Below, piece after piece: positions 44,822-54,962 of a DNA stretch of 64,000 nucleotides. The notes under the pieces are model-generated. The model saw nothing but the letters and a program-made list of their open reading frames with translations. It ran no database searches and was not told the origin of the DNA. The stretch is taken from NCBI GenBank assembly GCA_030696345.1, contig JAUYSK010000016.1:558001-622000 (forward strand), read 5' to 3'. Positions within the stretch are counted from its first letter, which is position 1, and each line of letters begins with the position of its first letter. This DNA is from Azonexus sp. Its GTDB lineage: Bacteria; Pseudomonadota; Gammaproteobacteria; Burkholderiales; Rhodocyclaceae. A program made the position numbers and the translations under genes.

Positions 44822-46099
44822 TCAAGCGGTAGCGTAGCGGAGTGGTAATTCAGGTTCCAGGATATCAGCATTCAATCCGGGTTGCATCAGCTTTGCGACG
44901 TGCCGGATAACGTCGACAACTACGGAGTTTCCAAACTGTTTGTAGGCTCGCGTATCCGAAACCGAAATCCTGAACGAATCCGGAAACCCCATCAGCCGCG
45001 CGCATTCCCGTGGCGTCAGTCGGCGTGGATTGATGCCCTCGCCCTGATGCACAAGGATTTCCGAGCCGTCCTTGTAATAACGAGCGGAGAGGGTGCGGGC
45101 GACGCTGTCAGGGTAAACCAGTCCGAAGCCGAATCCGTTGCCGGCGGCTTTGTGTTTGGCGGCGTAGCCTTGCAGGTAGGCCCAGAGCTTGTCGCTCAGG
45201 GTGTATTTGCTATCGACCTGCCCCTTGGCGTGGTTGAAGAAGCGGTCGCCATCCCAAGCTAGTTTGGCTTCGCTGCCATCTGTCCTGTGCAGGATTTCAG
45301 CCATGGTTCGCCGTCCTTTGGCCGGCAATGGCTGGGCGCTCCAGTCGAAGCTGATCTGGTCGGCCTTGCGAAAGCCGACGATCATGATGCGTTCGCGGTG
45401 CTGCGGTACGAAGTGGGCGCCGTCGATGATGCGGGTATGGATGTCGTAGCCGAGATCGTCGAGCGCCCGTTTGATGACGTCGAAGGTGCGGCCCTTGTCG
45501 TGCGACATCAGGTTTTTGACGTTTTCGAGCAGGAAGGCGCGTGGCTGCTTTTTCTCGATGATGCGGCAGACGTCGAAGAACAGCGTGCCTTGCGTTTCGT
45601 CGGCAAAGCCGTGGGCACGGCCGAGGGCGTTCTTTTTCGAGACGCCGGCTATCGAAAAGGGCTGGCAGGGAAAGCCGCCGAGCAGCACGTCGTGGTCGGG
45701 GATGTCGGCAGCGTCGATCTTGGTGATGTCGCCGTTGGGTGTGTGGCCGCTCGGGTAGTTCTCGACATAGGTCTTTTGCGCGTAGCTGTCCCACTCGCTG
45801 GTGAACACGCATTGGCCGCCGAGTTCTTCGAAGGCCATTCTTATGCCGCCGATGCCGGCGAACAGGTCGATGAAGGAAAAGGCCGCGTTGTCGGCCAGCG
45901 GTAGTTCGAGCGGCAGCAGGCGCTGCAGGCCGAAAATGTAGTGTTGTGGCACCTGCTGTTTGACCTCCCAGTGGCGCACGGCGCGGGCTGAGACGCCGAG
46001 GTGGGTGGCGATTTCGGCTTGCGTGTGCAGGCGTCGGGCGCTGGCCAGATAGCGGGTGGCGAGGTCTGCATCGGGTCCGGTGTGCAGTACGGTGGTCAT
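44822..46099 (-). CDS. dcm: DNA cytosine-5 methyltransferase, Dcm/M.EcoRII type
   Basis: Methylates the inner cytosine, expected at CCWGG, and protects against the EcoRII-type enzyme. The 425 residues begin with a helix-turn-helix segment ([22 protein letters not shown]), then the C5-methylase motifs [16 protein letters not shown] (I), [12 protein letters not shown] (IV, catalytic Cys), [11 protein letters not shown] (VI), [11 protein letters not shown] (VIII), and the target-recognition region before [17 protein letters not shown] (IX-X) and QFGNSV. ATG 46099 follows AAGGGGAAG. The gene is more GC-rich than the genes downstream of it. It is first in the operon. Confidence 0.95.
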   Translation of the reverse strand: MTTVLHTGPDADLATRYLASARRLHTQAEIATHLGVSARAVRHWEVKQQVPQHYIFGLQRLLPLELPLADNAAFSFIDLFAGIGGIRMAFEELGGQCVFTSEWDSYAQKTYVENYPSGHTPNGDITKIDAADIPDHDVLLGGFPCQPFSIAGVSKKNALGRAHGFADETQGTLFFDVCRIIEKKQPRAFLLENVKNLMSHDKGRTFDVIKRALDDLGYDIHTRIIDGAHFVPQHRERIMIVGFRKADQISFDWSAQPLPAKGRRTMAEILHRTDGSEAKLAWDGDRFFNHAKGQVDSKYTLSDKLWAYLQGYAAKHKAAGNGFGFGLVYPDSVARTLSARYYKDGSEILVHQGEGINPRRLTPRECARLMGFPDSFRISVSDTRAYKQFGNSVVVDVIRHVAKLMQPGLNADILEPELPLRYATA

Positions 46100-46294
46100 G
46101 GCTTCCCCTTTTGTTGTTCTGGTATCGAAAGCGGAAATTACGCCGCTTTTTGTCCCAGCGCAAGTGTGAAGTTGCTGTTACCCGTTTTACTTTCATTTAC
46201 AGCCCCGTAACCCACCTTAACAGGGGCTTGGGTGAGTATTCGTCCTGTCGCTTGGCCCGGTCGGGCTGGCTAAATTGAACAAGAGGATGAAGAG
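46100..46294. promoter_or_regulatory. Intergenic region between dcm and the Spy-like gene
   Basis: The 195 bases separate two divergent genes and must hold both promoters. I see GC-rich short repeats (GGCCCGGTCGGGC near 46255) and an AAGAGGATGAAGAG stretch that acts as ribosome site for the Spy-like gene. No clear -35/-10 pair stands out. Confidence 0.4.
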
Positions 46295-46816
46295 ATGAAA
46301 ACTACCCCCAACACCCATATCAAGCGTTTCCTGATTGCCGCCAGCGTGGCTTTGGCTATTCCGTTGTCGGCGGCTGCATTTGGTGGTCACCATGCTGGTC
46401 AAGGTGGCTGCGGCATGGAGGCGCATGGCGGCGCGGGTCATCACATGATGGGCGGCAACATGATGGTGCCGCATCTGCGCGGGCTGAATCTGACCGAGGC
46501 GCAGCAGGACAAGGTTTTCGAGATCATGCATGCGCAGGCGCCGGTAATGCGTGACAAGGCCAAGGCCTTGCGCAAGGCTGAGAGTGATCTGCGGGCACTG
46601 ACTTCGGCGGCGGATTACAGTGAAGCCAAGGCGCGCGGTCTGGCTGACGAGGCGGCGAAGGCGATGTCGGAAATGACGTTGGCGCGGGCCAAGGCGGATC
46701 GTCAGGTGTTTGAGGTGCTGACGCCGGAGCAGCGCAAGCAAATGTCTGAAATGAAGCCGACCGAGCGCGGGCCGCGCGGCGCAGCTGCTGATGGTGTTAA
46801 GCCAGCGGGTCGTTAA
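46295..46816 (+). CDS. Periplasmic Spy/CpxP-like protein with LTXXQ motifs
   Basis: A 173-residue secreted protein with signal peptide (MKTTPNTHIKRFLIAASVALAIPLSAAA). The mature part has a Gly/His/Met-rich stretch (GGHHAGQGGCGMEAHGGAGHHMM) that may bind metal, then two LTxxQ motifs, LNLTEAQQDKVFEIM and VLTPEQRKQM, typical of Spy/CpxP chaperones and zinc-resistance-associated proteins. It probably serves envelope or metal stress. ATG 46295 has AGAGGATGAAGAG before it. Confidence 0.9.
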   Translation: MKTTPNTHIKRFLIAASVALAIPLSAAAFGGHHAGQGGCGMEAHGGAGHHMMGGNMMVPHLRGLNLTEAQQDKVFEIMHAQAPVMRDKAKALRKAESDLRALTSAADYSEAKARGLADEAAKAMSEMTLARAKADRQVFEVLTPEQRKQMSEMKPTERGPRGAAADGVKPAGR

Positions 46817-46835
46817 TCTGGATATTGGAAACTTT

Positions 46836-46856
46836 GGGGTTTGTTACCCAAACCCC
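46836..46856 (+). terminator. Hairpin after the Spy-like gene
   Basis: GGGGTTTG and CAAACCCC pair around TTACC, 19 bases after the stop. No T run follows directly, but further hairpins do. Confidence 0.5.
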
Positions 46857-46934
46857 TCCCCAGCCCTCCCCTGACAAGGGGGGAGTTTTATCCAGCGCGA
46901 TTTGTGGGGTGCTCCTCCCCTGATAAGAGGAGGT
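46857..46934. repeat. C-rich intergenic hairpin repeats
   Basis: Two related hairpins follow each other: CTCCCC-N8-GGGGAG (46866-46885, followed by TTTTA) and CTCCTC-N9-GAGGAG (46912-46932). The shared pattern CTCCCCTGANAAG is like the interspersed C-rich palindromes found between genes in many GC-rich proteobacteria. The space from 46817 to 47115 holds nothing else that I can support as coding. Confidence 0.6.
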
Positions 46935-47115
46935 CGGGATAAGCAGAGACTTGGCCGCCGTTCTTTGGCGGCTTGGTCGTTTGCCTGGTGGTTTCATCAG
47001 GGTTCTCGACGGATCGTGAACAGGCTACAAGTCCCCATTTCATTTTTGCCTGTTTTTTCCGGTTGACCGTAGCGGTCGCTCCGAGAGTGGAAAAGCATAT
47101 CTGCGACAATGGGGC

Positions 47116-47382
47116 ATGCCAGAAAACATGTTTTCCTCGCCGATGGATTGCCGTCCAAATTGCGGTGCCTGTTGTATTGCCCCGTCGATCAGTTCGTTGA
47201 ACAAGCCGTCAGGCGTGCCTTGCCGGCATCTGGATGGCGATTTTCGTTGCCAGATTTTCGGGCGGCCGGAGCGGCCGGATTGCTGTGGTGGCCTGCAACC
47301 GTCGGCTGAAATGTGCGGCTTATCCCGCGAGCATGCGCTCAATTGGCTGGCTGAACTCGAAGTTTTGACACATCCGGGATAG
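47116..47382 (+). CDS. YkgJ-family cysteine cluster protein
   Basis: The 88-residue product has the cysteine pattern of the YkgJ/UPF0153 family: [15 protein letters not shown] near the N-terminus, then [25 protein letters not shown] and a final MCG. These may hold an iron-sulfur or zinc centre. The function is not established. ATG 47116 or 47128 (MFSSPMDC) could be the start. It lies 45 bases before uppP. Confidence 0.85.
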   Translation: MPENMFSSPMDCRPNCGACCIAPSISSLNKPSGVPCRHLDGDFRCQIFGRPERPDCCGGLQPSAEMCGLSREHALNWLAELEVLTHPG

Positions 47383-47427
47383 TAGAATGCGCCCTCTCCA
47401 ATTCGGCATAAACGCAGGCTGCACTAC

Positions 47428-48249
47428 ATGGACCCGATTCTTCTCCTCAAAGCCCTCATTCTCGGCATCGTCGAAGGGCTGACCGAATTTTTGCCGGTCT
47501 CGTCGACCGGTCATCTGATTATCGTCGGCAGCCTGCTCGGCTATACCGACGATCAGAGCAAGGTCTTCAAGATTGTCATCCAGCTTGGCGCCATTCTTGC
47601 CGTCTGCTGGGATTTCCGCGAACGTATCGGCAAGGTGCTGGGCGGGCTGGGCAGCGACCCGGTCCAGCAGCGCTTCGCCGGCCTGCTGATCGTCGGTTTC
47701 CTGCCGGCTGCGGTCCTCGGGCTGCTCTTCCACAGCACGATCAAGACCTACCTGTTCAATCCGCTGACTGTCGCCGGCGCGCTGATTGTCGGCGGCATGC
47801 TGATTCTGTACATCGAACGCAAGGTCTACCATCCCCGCGTCGATAACATTGACGCCATGCGCTGGCCGGATGCGCTCAAAGTCGGCTTCGCTCAGGCGAT
47901 GGCGATGTTCCCCGGTGTCTCGCGCTCGGGTGCGACGATCATGGGCGGGCTGATCTTCGGTCTGTCGCGCAAGACGGCGACCGAGTTTTCCTTCTTCCTG
48001 GCCATTCCGACGATGTTCGCGGCGACCTTCTACGATGTCTATAAAAACTGGTCCCTGCTTCACGTCGCCGACCTGCCCGTGTTCGCTGTTGGCTTCGTCG
48101 CCTCCTTCGTGGCCGCGATGCTGACTGTCAAGGCGCTGCTGCGTTATGTGTCGAATCACGACTTCACCGTGTTCGCGTGGTATCGCATCGCCTTCGGCAT
48201 CCTCGTGCTGGTGACTGCGCAGGCTGGCTGGGTTGAATGGGCGGCCTGA
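47428..48249 (+). CDS. uppP: Undecaprenyl-diphosphatase (BacA/UppP)
   Basis: Recycles undecaprenyl diphosphate to the monophosphate lipid carrier needed for cell-wall and O-antigen synthesis; overexpression gives bacitracin resistance. The 273-residue membrane protein has the two conserved blocks [17 protein letters not shown] (near residue 16) and [14 protein letters not shown], with about eight hydrophobic segments. Its end overlaps the start of the next gene by 13 bases. Confidence 0.97.
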   Translation: MDPILLLKALILGIVEGLTEFLPVSSTGHLIIVGSLLGYTDDQSKVFKIVIQLGAILAVCWDFRERIGKVLGGLGSDPVQQRFAGLLIVGFLPAAVLGLLFHSTIKTYLFNPLTVAGALIVGGMLILYIERKVYHPRVDNIDAMRWPDALKVGFAQAMAMFPGVSRSGATIMGGLIFGLSRKTATEFSFFLAIPTMFAATFYDVYKNWSLLHVADLPVFAVGFVASFVAAMLTVKALLRYVSNHDFTVFAWYRIAFGILVLVTAQAGWVEWAA

Positions 48250-48803
48250 TCCTTTACCTGCACGGCTTCTGCTCGTCGCCGGCTTCGTGGAAATCGCAGT
48301 TGCTGGCCGAAGAGATGGCGCGCCGCGGCATGGCTGCGCAATTCATTTGCCCGCAACTTTCGCCGGTGCCCGATGAAGCGGCAGCCAGTGTCAGTCGCCT
48401 GATCGAACAGGCCGGCGGGCCGGTCACCTTGATCGGTAGCTCGCTGGGTGGCCATTACGCCAACCATCTGGCGGAAAAGCACGGCATCAATGCCGTGCTG
48501 ATTAACCCTGCTGCGGTGGACCGGCTGGATTTGGCAAAATTCGTCGGTGACCATGCCAACTTCCACAGCGGCGAACGTTTCACTTTCACTGAAGCGCATG
48601 CCGCCCAGTTGCGGGCGCAGGTATGCCGGCCGACACCGGAACGCTACTGGTTGCTGACCGAAACTGGTGATGAGGTTCTGGATTACCGGCAAGCCGTGGA
48701 TTTCTATGCCGGCTGCCGGCAAACGGTGCTGCCGGGCGGTGATCACGGCTTCACGCAATTTCCCGGCTTCGTGCCGCAAATCATTGAATTCGCTGGGCTA
48801 TAA
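48237..48803 (+). CDS. YqiA-like alpha/beta-hydrolase esterase
   Basis: A 188-residue soluble hydrolase: [19 protein letters not shown] (oxyanion region), [16 protein letters not shown] with the nucleophile Ser, [15 protein letters not shown] with the acidic residue and GGDHGFTQF with the catalytic His. It matches the YqiA esterase family. It overlaps uppP by 13 bases and is followed within eight bases by the RNase gene, so it is probably cotranscribed. Confidence 0.9.
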   Translation: MGGLILYLHGFCSSPASWKSQLLAEEMARRGMAAQFICPQLSPVPDEAAASVSRLIEQAGGPVTLIGSSLGGHYANHLAEKHGINAVLINPAAVDRLDLAKFVGDHANFHSGERFTFTEAHAAQLRAQVCRPTPERYWLLTETGDEVLDYRQAVDFYAGCRQTVLPGGDHGFTQFPGFVPQIIEFAGL

Positions 48804-48810
48804 TCCGTCG

Positions 48811-50712
48811 ATGAATGTATTGTTTGAAGAAGATGGCGGCTTTAAGGCCGGTAGCATCATGGCCGACAACGACAGTTCGTTGCAGGTCGAAATGCCCACC
48901 GGCAAGCGCAGCAAGATCAAGGCCGCAACGGTGTTGCTGCGTTTTGAAAAACCTTCGGCGGCGGCCTTGCTGGAACAAGCCGCGCCTCTGGCCGAAGAAA
49001 TCGAACCGGATTTCCTGTGGGAGTGCGTGAACGATGGTGAATTTTCGTTTCTTGATTTTGCCCGTGATTACTACGGACACGAGCCCACGCCGACCGAAGC
49101 GACGGCGGTGCTGCTTGCCGTGCATGCCGCGCCCGTCTATTTTCACCGTAAAGGCAAGGGTCGCTTCCGCAAAGCGCCTCCCGACATTCTCGCAGCTGCT
49201 CTGGCCAGTCTTGAAAAAAAGCGTCAGCAAGCGCTCGCGATGGAAGGCTGGATTGGCGAGCTGAAGGAATTCCGCCTGCCGCCGGAAATCGGCGCGCTGA
49301 CCGACGCCCTGCTCTACGCGCCGGATCGCAACAAATCCGAAACCAAAGCCTTTGAAACCGCCTGCGCCGAAACCGGCCTGACGGCGGCGCAACTGCTGTT
49401 CAAGTGCGGCGCCATCAAATCGGCTTACTTTCTGCACTACCGTCGTTTCCTGCACGAACAGTTCCCGAAAGGCACTGCCTTTCCGAATCTGGAAGCGCCC
49501 AAGCTGCCGCGCGACCTGCCGCGCGCCGACGTCCGTGCTTTCTCGATCGACGATGCCAATACTACCGAGATCGACGACGCGCTTTCGGTCGTCAAACTAC
49601 CCGGCATCGGTTCGCGCATCGGCATCCACATTGCCGCGCCCGGCCTGGCCATCGAACATGGCTCGCCGCTCGACGGCATCGCCCGCGCCCGCTTGTCCAC
49701 GGTCTACATGCCGGGCAACAAGATCACCATGCTGCCCGACTCCGTGGTCCAGAACTACACGCTGGCCGGCGGTGTCGATTGCCCGGCCGTCTCGCTCTAC
49801 CTGACGGTCAATGACTCGCTGGAAATCCTCAGCCACGAATCGCGGCTGGAGATGGTGCACATCGCCGCCAACCTGCGCCATCATGAAATCGAGCCGTGGT
49901 TCAACGCCGAAACGATCAATGGCCCGCTGCCCGACCAGCCGTTCAAGGACGAGCTGGTCCACCTCTGGCACTTCGCCAACGCCTGCGAAGGCCGGCGCGG
50001 CAAGCCCTCGGCGATGCAGGGCATCAACGACTACAACTTCGAGATTGCCGGTGATCTGGCTGATCCTGATAGTTGCACCGTCGAAATCAGTGAACGCAAG
50101 CGCGGCAGCCCGCTCGACAAGCTGGTCGCCGAGTTGATGATCGTCGCCAATTCGACCTGGGGCGGCCTGCTCGCCGAAAAGAATATTGCCTGCCTGTACC
50201 GCGCCCAGACGCAGGGCAAGGTGCGCATGACGACCTCGCCGCTGCCGCACGAAGGCCTCGGCGTGCCGCAATACGCCTGGATTACCTCGCCGCTGCGCCG
50301 CTACTGCGACTTGGTCAATCAATGGCAACTGATTGCCTGCCTGAAGGGCGAAACGCCCGCTTTCGCGCAGAAATCGGCCGAACTGTTCGGCGCGATGCGC
50401 GATTTCGAGCTGACCTACGCCGGTTACGCAGATTTCCAGCGCTTGATGGAGCGTTACTGGTGCCTGCGCTGGCTGCAACAACACAACATTGTAGAAATCG
50501 ACGCAACCGTGCGCCGCGAACAACTGGTCAAGCTCGACCATCTGCCGCTGCTGTTGCGTGTGCCATCGCTGCCGGGCGACTTGCCGCCGGCCCAACGCGT
50601 CCGTTTGACCATTGAAAGCATGGATTTGCTGGCGCCCGAAGTGACTTGCCGATTTCTCAGTCTGCTGGGCGAGAGCAACCCGGCGGAGGTCGTGGAGGAC
50701 GAAGAGCAGTGA
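48811..50712 (+). CDS. RNase II/RNase R-family exoribonuclease
   Basis: A 633-residue 3'-5' exoribonuclease with the RNB catalytic domain: AFSIDDANTTEIDDALSVV contains the conserved aspartates (DD...DD), IHIAAPGLAIEHGSPLD and RLSTVYMPGNKITMLPDSVV follow, and ITSPLRRYCDLVNQWQL is the RNB signature. The N-terminal part lacks the clear cold-shock repeats of RNase R, and the C-terminal S1 part is short, so it belongs to the shorter RNB subgroup of betaproteobacteria. ATG 48811 is chosen because upstream frame translates into esterase antisense-like sequence. Its stop overlaps the tonB start. Confidence 0.9.
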   Translation: MNVLFEEDGGFKAGSIMADNDSSLQVEMPTGKRSKIKAATVLLRFEKPSAAALLEQAAPLAEEIEPDFLWECVNDGEFSFLDFARDYYGHEPTPTEATAVLLAVHAAPVYFHRKGKGRFRKAPPDILAAALASLEKKRQQALAMEGWIGELKEFRLPPEIGALTDALLYAPDRNKSETKAFETACAETGLTAAQLLFKCGAIKSAYFLHYRRFLHEQFPKGTAFPNLEAPKLPRDLPRADVRAFSIDDANTTEIDDALSVVKLPGIGSRIGIHIAAPGLAIEHGSPLDGIARARLSTVYMPGNKITMLPDSVVQNYTLAGGVDCPAVSLYLTVNDSLEILSHESRLEMVHIAANLRHHEIEPWFNAETINGPLPDQPFKDELVHLWHFANACEGRRGKPSAMQGINDYNFEIAGDLADPDSCTVEISERKRGSPLDKLVAELMIVANSTWGGLLAEKNIACLYRAQTQGKVRMTTSPLPHEGLGVPQYAWITSPLRRYCDLVNQWQLIACLKGETPAFAQKSAELFGAMRDFELTYAGYADFQRLMERYWCLRWLQQHNIVEIDATVRREQLVKLDHLPLLLRVPSLPGDLPPAQRVRLTIESMDLLAPEVTCRFLSLLGESNPAEVVEDEEQ

Positions 50713-51587
50713 GTCGTGCGGCCCTGATCTGGCAACCGGTCTTGCCCGACAATCGGCGCTTGTGGATGGCGGTTGGCTTTTCGCTGCTGGTCCATGCCCT
50801 GCTGATGATGCTGCATTTTCAGTTTCCCGGGGCCGCCAACGCCATGCGCGAAAAGGCGCTGGACATCATTCTGGTCAATGCAAAATCGGCCCGCAAGCCG
50901 CACGATGCGCAGGCTCTGGCACAAGCCAACCTCGATGGCGGCGGCAATACCGATGAAAACCGTCGCGCCAAAACACCTTTGCCGGTCACTCATCAGCAAA
51001 CCAGCGGTAATGATCTGCAGCAGATGCAGCGCCGGGTGCAGGAACTGGAGGCCGCCCAGCAGAAAATGCTGACTCAGGCCAAGAGCCTGCGCAGCGTCGC
51101 TTCCAGCCAGACGGCCAGCGAGCAGCCCTCGCCGGCGCCCAGCATTTCCGGGCTGGATCTGCTCGAGTCGGCGCGAGCCATGGCGAGGCTGGAAGGCGAG
51201 ATCAGCAAAACCACCGACGAGTACAGTAAGCGGCCGCGCAAGAAGTTTATCGGGGCGCGTACCGAGGAATATCGTTTCGCCCAGTACATTGAAAACTGGC
51301 GCCAGAAAATCGAGCGGGTCGGCACGCTGAATTATCCGGAGGCGGCGCGTGGCAAGCTTTACGGCTCGCTGGTGCTGACCGTTTCGATCAACGCCGACGG
51401 CAGCGTGACACGCATAGACATCAATCGCTCGTCGGGTCACAAGGTGCTGGACGACTCGGCTCGCCGCATTGTCCAGATGGCTTCGCCCTACTCGCCTTTC
51501 CCGCCTGACATTCGACGTGACACGGATGTGATCGAAATCACCCGCACCTGGTTCTTCACGCAGGGCGACCAGCTTTCGGCCAAATGA
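50709..51587 (+). CDS. tonB: TonB-family energy transducer
   Basis: Couples inner-membrane proton-motive force to outer-membrane receptors. The 292 residues show an N-terminal membrane anchor ([20 protein letters not shown]) with the SxxxH-type His in LLVHALL, a periplasmic Gln/Ala-rich region with a coiled coil ([19 protein letters not shown]) and the C-terminal TonB domain ([35 protein letters not shown]). GTG 50709 overlaps the RNase stop. No exbB/exbD is adjacent. It is followed by aroE with an ATGA overlap. Confidence 0.9.
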   Translation: MSRAALIWQPVLPDNRRLWMAVGFSLLVHALLMMLHFQFPGAANAMREKALDIILVNAKSARKPHDAQALAQANLDGGGNTDENRRAKTPLPVTHQQTSGNDLQQMQRRVQELEAAQQKMLTQAKSLRSVASSQTASEQPSPAPSISGLDLLESARAMARLEGEISKTTDEYSKRPRKKFIGARTEEYRFAQYIENWRQKIERVGTLNYPEAARGKLYGSLVLTVSINADGSVTRIDINRSSGHKVLDDSARRIVQMASPYSPFPPDIRRDTDVIEITRTWFFTQGDQLSAK

Positions 51588-52408
51588 GCGATCTCTATTG
51601 CGTCTTCGGCAACCCGATTGCCCATTCGAAGTCCCCGGCAATTCACGCTGCCTTTGCTGCGGCTACGGGTCAGGATGTGGTCTATGAAGCCCGACTTGCT
51701 GCGGTGGACGGCTTCAAACAGGCAATTTCCGATTTCGTTGCGGCCGGCGGCAAGGGAGCGAACGTTACCGTGCCCTTCAAGGAAGACGCTTTTCGCCTGA
51801 GTACGCAGTTGAGCGAGCGGGCGGCTCGGGCCGGTGCGGTCAATACGCTGACCTTCAAAGGTGGCGAAATCCTTGGCGACAATACCGATGGTGCCGGCTT
51901 GGTGAATGACATCATCTGCAACCTGAATTGTCCGCTGGCCGGGAAGCGTATTCTCTTGCTCGGGGCCGGCGGTGCTTCGCGTGGCGTGATTGCCCCGTTG
52001 CTGGCTGGCAAGCCGGCGTCGCTGTTCATCGCCAATCGTAGTGGGGAAAAGGCCGAGGCTCTGGCTGCCGCGTTTGCCGACATTGCCGCGGTCGACGCCG
52101 GGAATTTTGCCAAAACCACTGGCCGGAGCTTTGATCTGGTGATCAACGCCACCGCCGCCAGTCTGGCCGGCGAAGGCCTGCCACTCCCGACGTGCCTTTT
52201 TGCTTCCGGCGCGCTGGCTTACGACATGATGTATGGCAAGGGTGAAACACCGTTCATGACGCAGGCCCGTGAGCAAGGGGCTGCATTCTGTGCCGATGGT
52301 CTCGGCATGCTGGCCGAACAGGCGGCAGAAGCTTTCCTCGTCTGGCGCGGCGTTCGTCCCGAAACTGCCCAGGTGCTGGCCGATCTGCGGGCGAAACTCG
52401 GCGGATGA
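51584..52408 (+). CDS. aroE: Shikimate dehydrogenase
   Basis: Reduces 3-dehydroshikimate with NADPH. The 274 residues include [17 protein letters not shown], the catalytic Lys in [25 protein letters not shown] for the nucleotide and [15 protein letters not shown]. The length is standard. It overlaps tonB and mtgA by four bases each (ATGA), so tonB-aroE-mtgA form one unit. Confidence 0.96.
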   Translation: MSDLYCVFGNPIAHSKSPAIHAAFAAATGQDVVYEARLAAVDGFKQAISDFVAAGGKGANVTVPFKEDAFRLSTQLSERAARAGAVNTLTFKGGEILGDNTDGAGLVNDIICNLNCPLAGKRILLLGAGGASRGVIAPLLAGKPASLFIANRSGEKAEALAAAFADIAAVDAGNFAKTTGRSFDLVINATAASLAGEGLPLPTCLFASGALAYDMMYGKGETPFMTQAREQGAAFCADGLGMLAEQAAEAFLVWRGVRPETAQVLADLRAKLGG

Positions 52409-53100
52409 AAACCCTCGGCCGCTGGGTCAAATGGACCTTGCTCGGCCTGATCGGGCTGTTTCTGGTCTGGCAACTCTGGCTGCTCGGCTGGGTGCTGCTC
52501 TGGGGCTGGGTCAATCCCGGCACGACGCGGTTCATGGAAATTCGCCTGACTGAGTTGCGGGAAAAGAAACCTGATGCCCAGTTGAAAAAGGAATGGGTGC
52601 CCTACGAGCGCATTTCCATTCATCTGAAACGCGCCATCATCGCTTCCGAAGATGCCAAGTTCGTCGATCATGAAGGCTTTGACTGGGAAGGTATCCAGAA
52701 AGCCATGGAAAAAAATCAGAAGAAGGGGCGGCTGGCCGCCGGTGGTTCGACCATCAGCCAGCAACTGGCCAAGAACCTTTTCCTGACGCCGACCAAATCC
52801 TATTTTCGCAAGGCCGAAGAAGCGATCATCACGCTGATGCTGGAAAACCTGTGGAGCAAGCGACGGATTTTCGAGGTCTACCTGAATGTGATCGAATGGG
52901 GCAACGGTGTTTTCGGCGCCGAAGCGGCGGCCCGCCACTATTACAACACCGGCGCTGCACAACTCGGGCCGGAGCAGGCGGCGCGCCTGGCTGGCATGGT
53001 GCCCAATCCACGGTTTTATGACCGGAATCGCGGTGCCGCAGGGCTGGGCCGCAAGACAGCGATCATTCTCGGTCGCATGCCGGGGGCAGAGGTTCCTTGA
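52405..53100 (+). CDS. mtgA: Monofunctional biosynthetic peptidoglycan transglycosylase
   Basis: Polymerises lipid II glycan strands. The 231 residues have an N-terminal membrane anchor ([20 protein letters not shown]) and a GT51 domain with motif [20 protein letters not shown] (catalytic Glu in SEDAKF), [17 protein letters not shown] and ILEVYLN-like [25 protein letters not shown]. No transpeptidase domain follows. The start overlaps aroE; a 62- to 90-base gap separates it from mgtE. Confidence 0.96.
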   Translation: MKTLGRWVKWTLLGLIGLFLVWQLWLLGWVLLWGWVNPGTTRFMEIRLTELREKKPDAQLKKEWVPYERISIHLKRAIIASEDAKFVDHEGFDWEGIQKAMEKNQKKGRLAAGGSTISQQLAKNLFLTPTKSYFRKAEEAIITLMLENLWSKRRIFEVYLNVIEWGNGVFGAEAAARHYYNTGAAQLGPEQAARLAGMVPNPRFYDRNRGAAGLGRKTAIILGRMPGAEVP

Positions 53101-53155
53101 TCGGGATTTAGCGGCTTTTCAAGATGATTTTGTCAAAACCCTGAGATTCGCCCGG

Positions 53156-53164
53156 TGCTAAAAT
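53156..53164 (+). promoter_or_regulatory. Extended -10 promoter element of mgtE
   Basis: TGCTAAAAT fits an extended -10 box (TGnTAnAAT). It places the mRNA start near 53171, which supports ATG 53190 rather than ATG 53163 as the start of mgtE. Confidence 0.45.
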
Positions 53165-53189
53165 GGCCCACCTTTTGCGGCACTGCACA

Positions 53190-54632
53190 ATGAGCGAAGA
53201 AGCCCAGCTAACCGATACCGAAGACTTGCAGGAGCGCCTCGCCGAGGTGCAGACCCTGCTTGCCCGGCACAAGCTGGTCGAAGATCTGGTGCATCGGCAG
53301 GAAGGGCCGCGCCACGATCTGGTTGAGGACATCGTTCACAAGCAGCATTTGAACGCACTGCAGCACAAGCTGGAGCCGATGCACCCGGCGGACATTGCCT
53401 TCATTCTCGAAGCCCTGCCGCTCGACGAGCGGTTGATCGCCTGGGATTTGGTCAAGACCGAGCGCGAGGGCGAGATTCTGCTGGAAGTCTCGGATGCTGT
53501 CCGGGAAACCCTGATCGACTCGATGGAGCGCACCGAACTGGTCGCTGCCGCCGAGACGCTTGACGCCGATGAACTCGCTGACCTTGCGCCCGACTTGCCG
53601 CAGGGCGTTATCGATGACGTTTTCCGCGGCTTGTCGGTTGAAGAGCGCGAGCAGTTACGTTCTGCCATGTCGTATCCCGAGGATTCCGTCGGTTCGATCA
53701 TGGACTTCGACATGGTGACGGTGCGTGAGGACATTTCGCTCGAGGTCGTGCTGCGCTATCTGCGCCGTTTCGACGAACTTCCGGACCATACCGACCAACT
53801 TTTTGTCGTTGACCGCGACGAACGCCTCAAGGGCGTGCTGCCGCTGAATATCCTGCTGATCAACGAGGTCGAGGTTGAAGTCGCGGCCCTGATGCAGACC
53901 GACTTTGTCGAACTCGAACCGGATGACCTGGCCGATGAGGCCGCCAAGGCTTTCGAGCGCTACGACCTCGTTTCGGCGCCGGTGGTTGATCCCGAGGGCC
54001 GGCTGGTCGGGCGGGTGACAGTCAATGCCGTGGTGGACTTCATCCGCGAAGAAGCCGAGAGCGAGCAACTGGCGCAGGCCGGTCTGCGCGAGGAAGAAGA
54101 TATTTTCGCCTCGGTCTGGGATTCGGTGAAGAACCGCTGGGCATGGCTGGCCGTCAATCTGGTAACCGCTTTCATGGCATCGCGGGTGATTGGTGCTTTT
54201 GAGGATTCCATCGAAAAACTGGTGGCGCTCGCGGCGCTGATGCCCATTGTGGCAGGCATCGGTGGCAACTCGGGCAATCAGACGATCACGATGATTGTTC
54301 GCGCCATTGCCATGGGCCAAGTCCAGCCCGATGCCATGCGCCGCCTGTTGCGCAAGGAACTCGGTGTGGCAACGATCAACGGCCTGATCTGGGGCACCTT
54401 GCTCGGGCTGGCCGCCTGGTGGCTCTACGGCAGCGTCAAGCTCGGGCTGGTGATGACGCTCGCGATGACCCTCAATTTGTTGCTCGCGGCGTCGGCCGGT
54501 GTCGGTATCCCGCTATTGCGCCAGAAGTTCGGCGCCGATCCGGCGGTCGGCGGTTCGGTGATGATCACTGCCCTGACCGACTCCGGCGGCTTCTTCATCT
54601 TCCTCGGTCTGGCGACGCTGCTGCTAATGTGA
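53190..54632 (+). CDS. mgtE: Magnesium transporter MgtE
   Basis: Homodimeric Mg2+ channel of the inner membrane. From ATG 53190 the product has 480 residues: an N-terminal superhelical domain ([17 protein letters not shown] and repeats), a pair of CBS domains (about residues 130-260; [34 protein letters not shown]) and a C-terminal membrane domain with five helices and [19 protein letters not shown], the pore motif. An in-frame ATG at 53163 is less likely because it lies in the probable promoter. The end overlaps the sugE stop on the other strand by nine bases. Confidence 0.93.
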   Translation: MSEEAQLTDTEDLQERLAEVQTLLARHKLVEDLVHRQEGPRHDLVEDIVHKQHLNALQHKLEPMHPADIAFILEALPLDERLIAWDLVKTEREGEILLEVSDAVRETLIDSMERTELVAAAETLDADELADLAPDLPQGVIDDVFRGLSVEEREQLRSAMSYPEDSVGSIMDFDMVTVREDISLEVVLRYLRRFDELPDHTDQLFVVDRDERLKGVLPLNILLINEVEVEVAALMQTDFVELEPDDLADEAAKAFERYDLVSAPVVDPEGRLVGRVTVNAVVDFIREEAESEQLAQAGLREEEDIFASVWDSVKNRWAWLAVNLVTAFMASRVIGAFEDSIEKLVALAALMPIVAGIGGNSGNQTITMIVRAIAMGQVQPDAMRRLLRKELGVATINGLIWGTLLGLAAWWLYGSVKLGLVMTLAMTLNLLLAASAGVGIPLLRQKFGADPAVGGSVMITALTDSGGFFIFLGLATLLLM

Positions 54633-54962
54633 GTCGGGCGTTAGCAGTTTGAGGCCGACTATGCCGGCAACGATCAGCGCAATGCTGGCTAGCCGTGCTG
54701 CTTCCCGCGATTCGCCAAAGAGAAAAATCCCGAGTATCGCCGTGCCGACCGCACCAATGCCGGTCCAGACGGCGTAGGCCGTACCCAAAGGCAAGACCTT
54801 CAACGACCAGCCGAGCAGAACGACGCTGGCCACCATGGCGACTACCGTTGCAGCGGACGGCCCTAGGCGGCTGAAGCCCTCGGTGTATTTCAGCCCGACC
54901 GCCCAGCCGATCTCGCAGAGGCCGGCAAAAAACAGGACGAGCCAGGCGGTGCCGGGAGTCAT
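54624..54962 (-). CDS. sugE: SMR-family transporter SugE/Gdx
   Basis: Small multidrug-resistance protein; the SugE branch exports guanidinium (Gdx). The 112 residues form four hydrophobic helices. The active-site Glu is in [20 protein letters not shown], and [14 protein letters not shown] is the SugE/Gdx signature. It starts in the ATGA overlap with hemL and has no riboswitch of its own, since it sits at the end of the thiD-thiE-hemL-sugE unit. Confidence 0.92.
   Translation of the reverse strand: MTPGTAWLVLFFAGLCEIGWAVGLKYTEGFSRLGPSAATVVAMVASVVLLGWSLKVLPLGTAYAVWTGIGAVGTAILGIFLFGESREAARLASIALIVAGIVGLKLLTPDSH

Noticed and set aside
53130-53164. TTGTCA as -35 box of mgtE
   Set aside because: It is 23 bases from the -10 element; only the extended -10 is kept.
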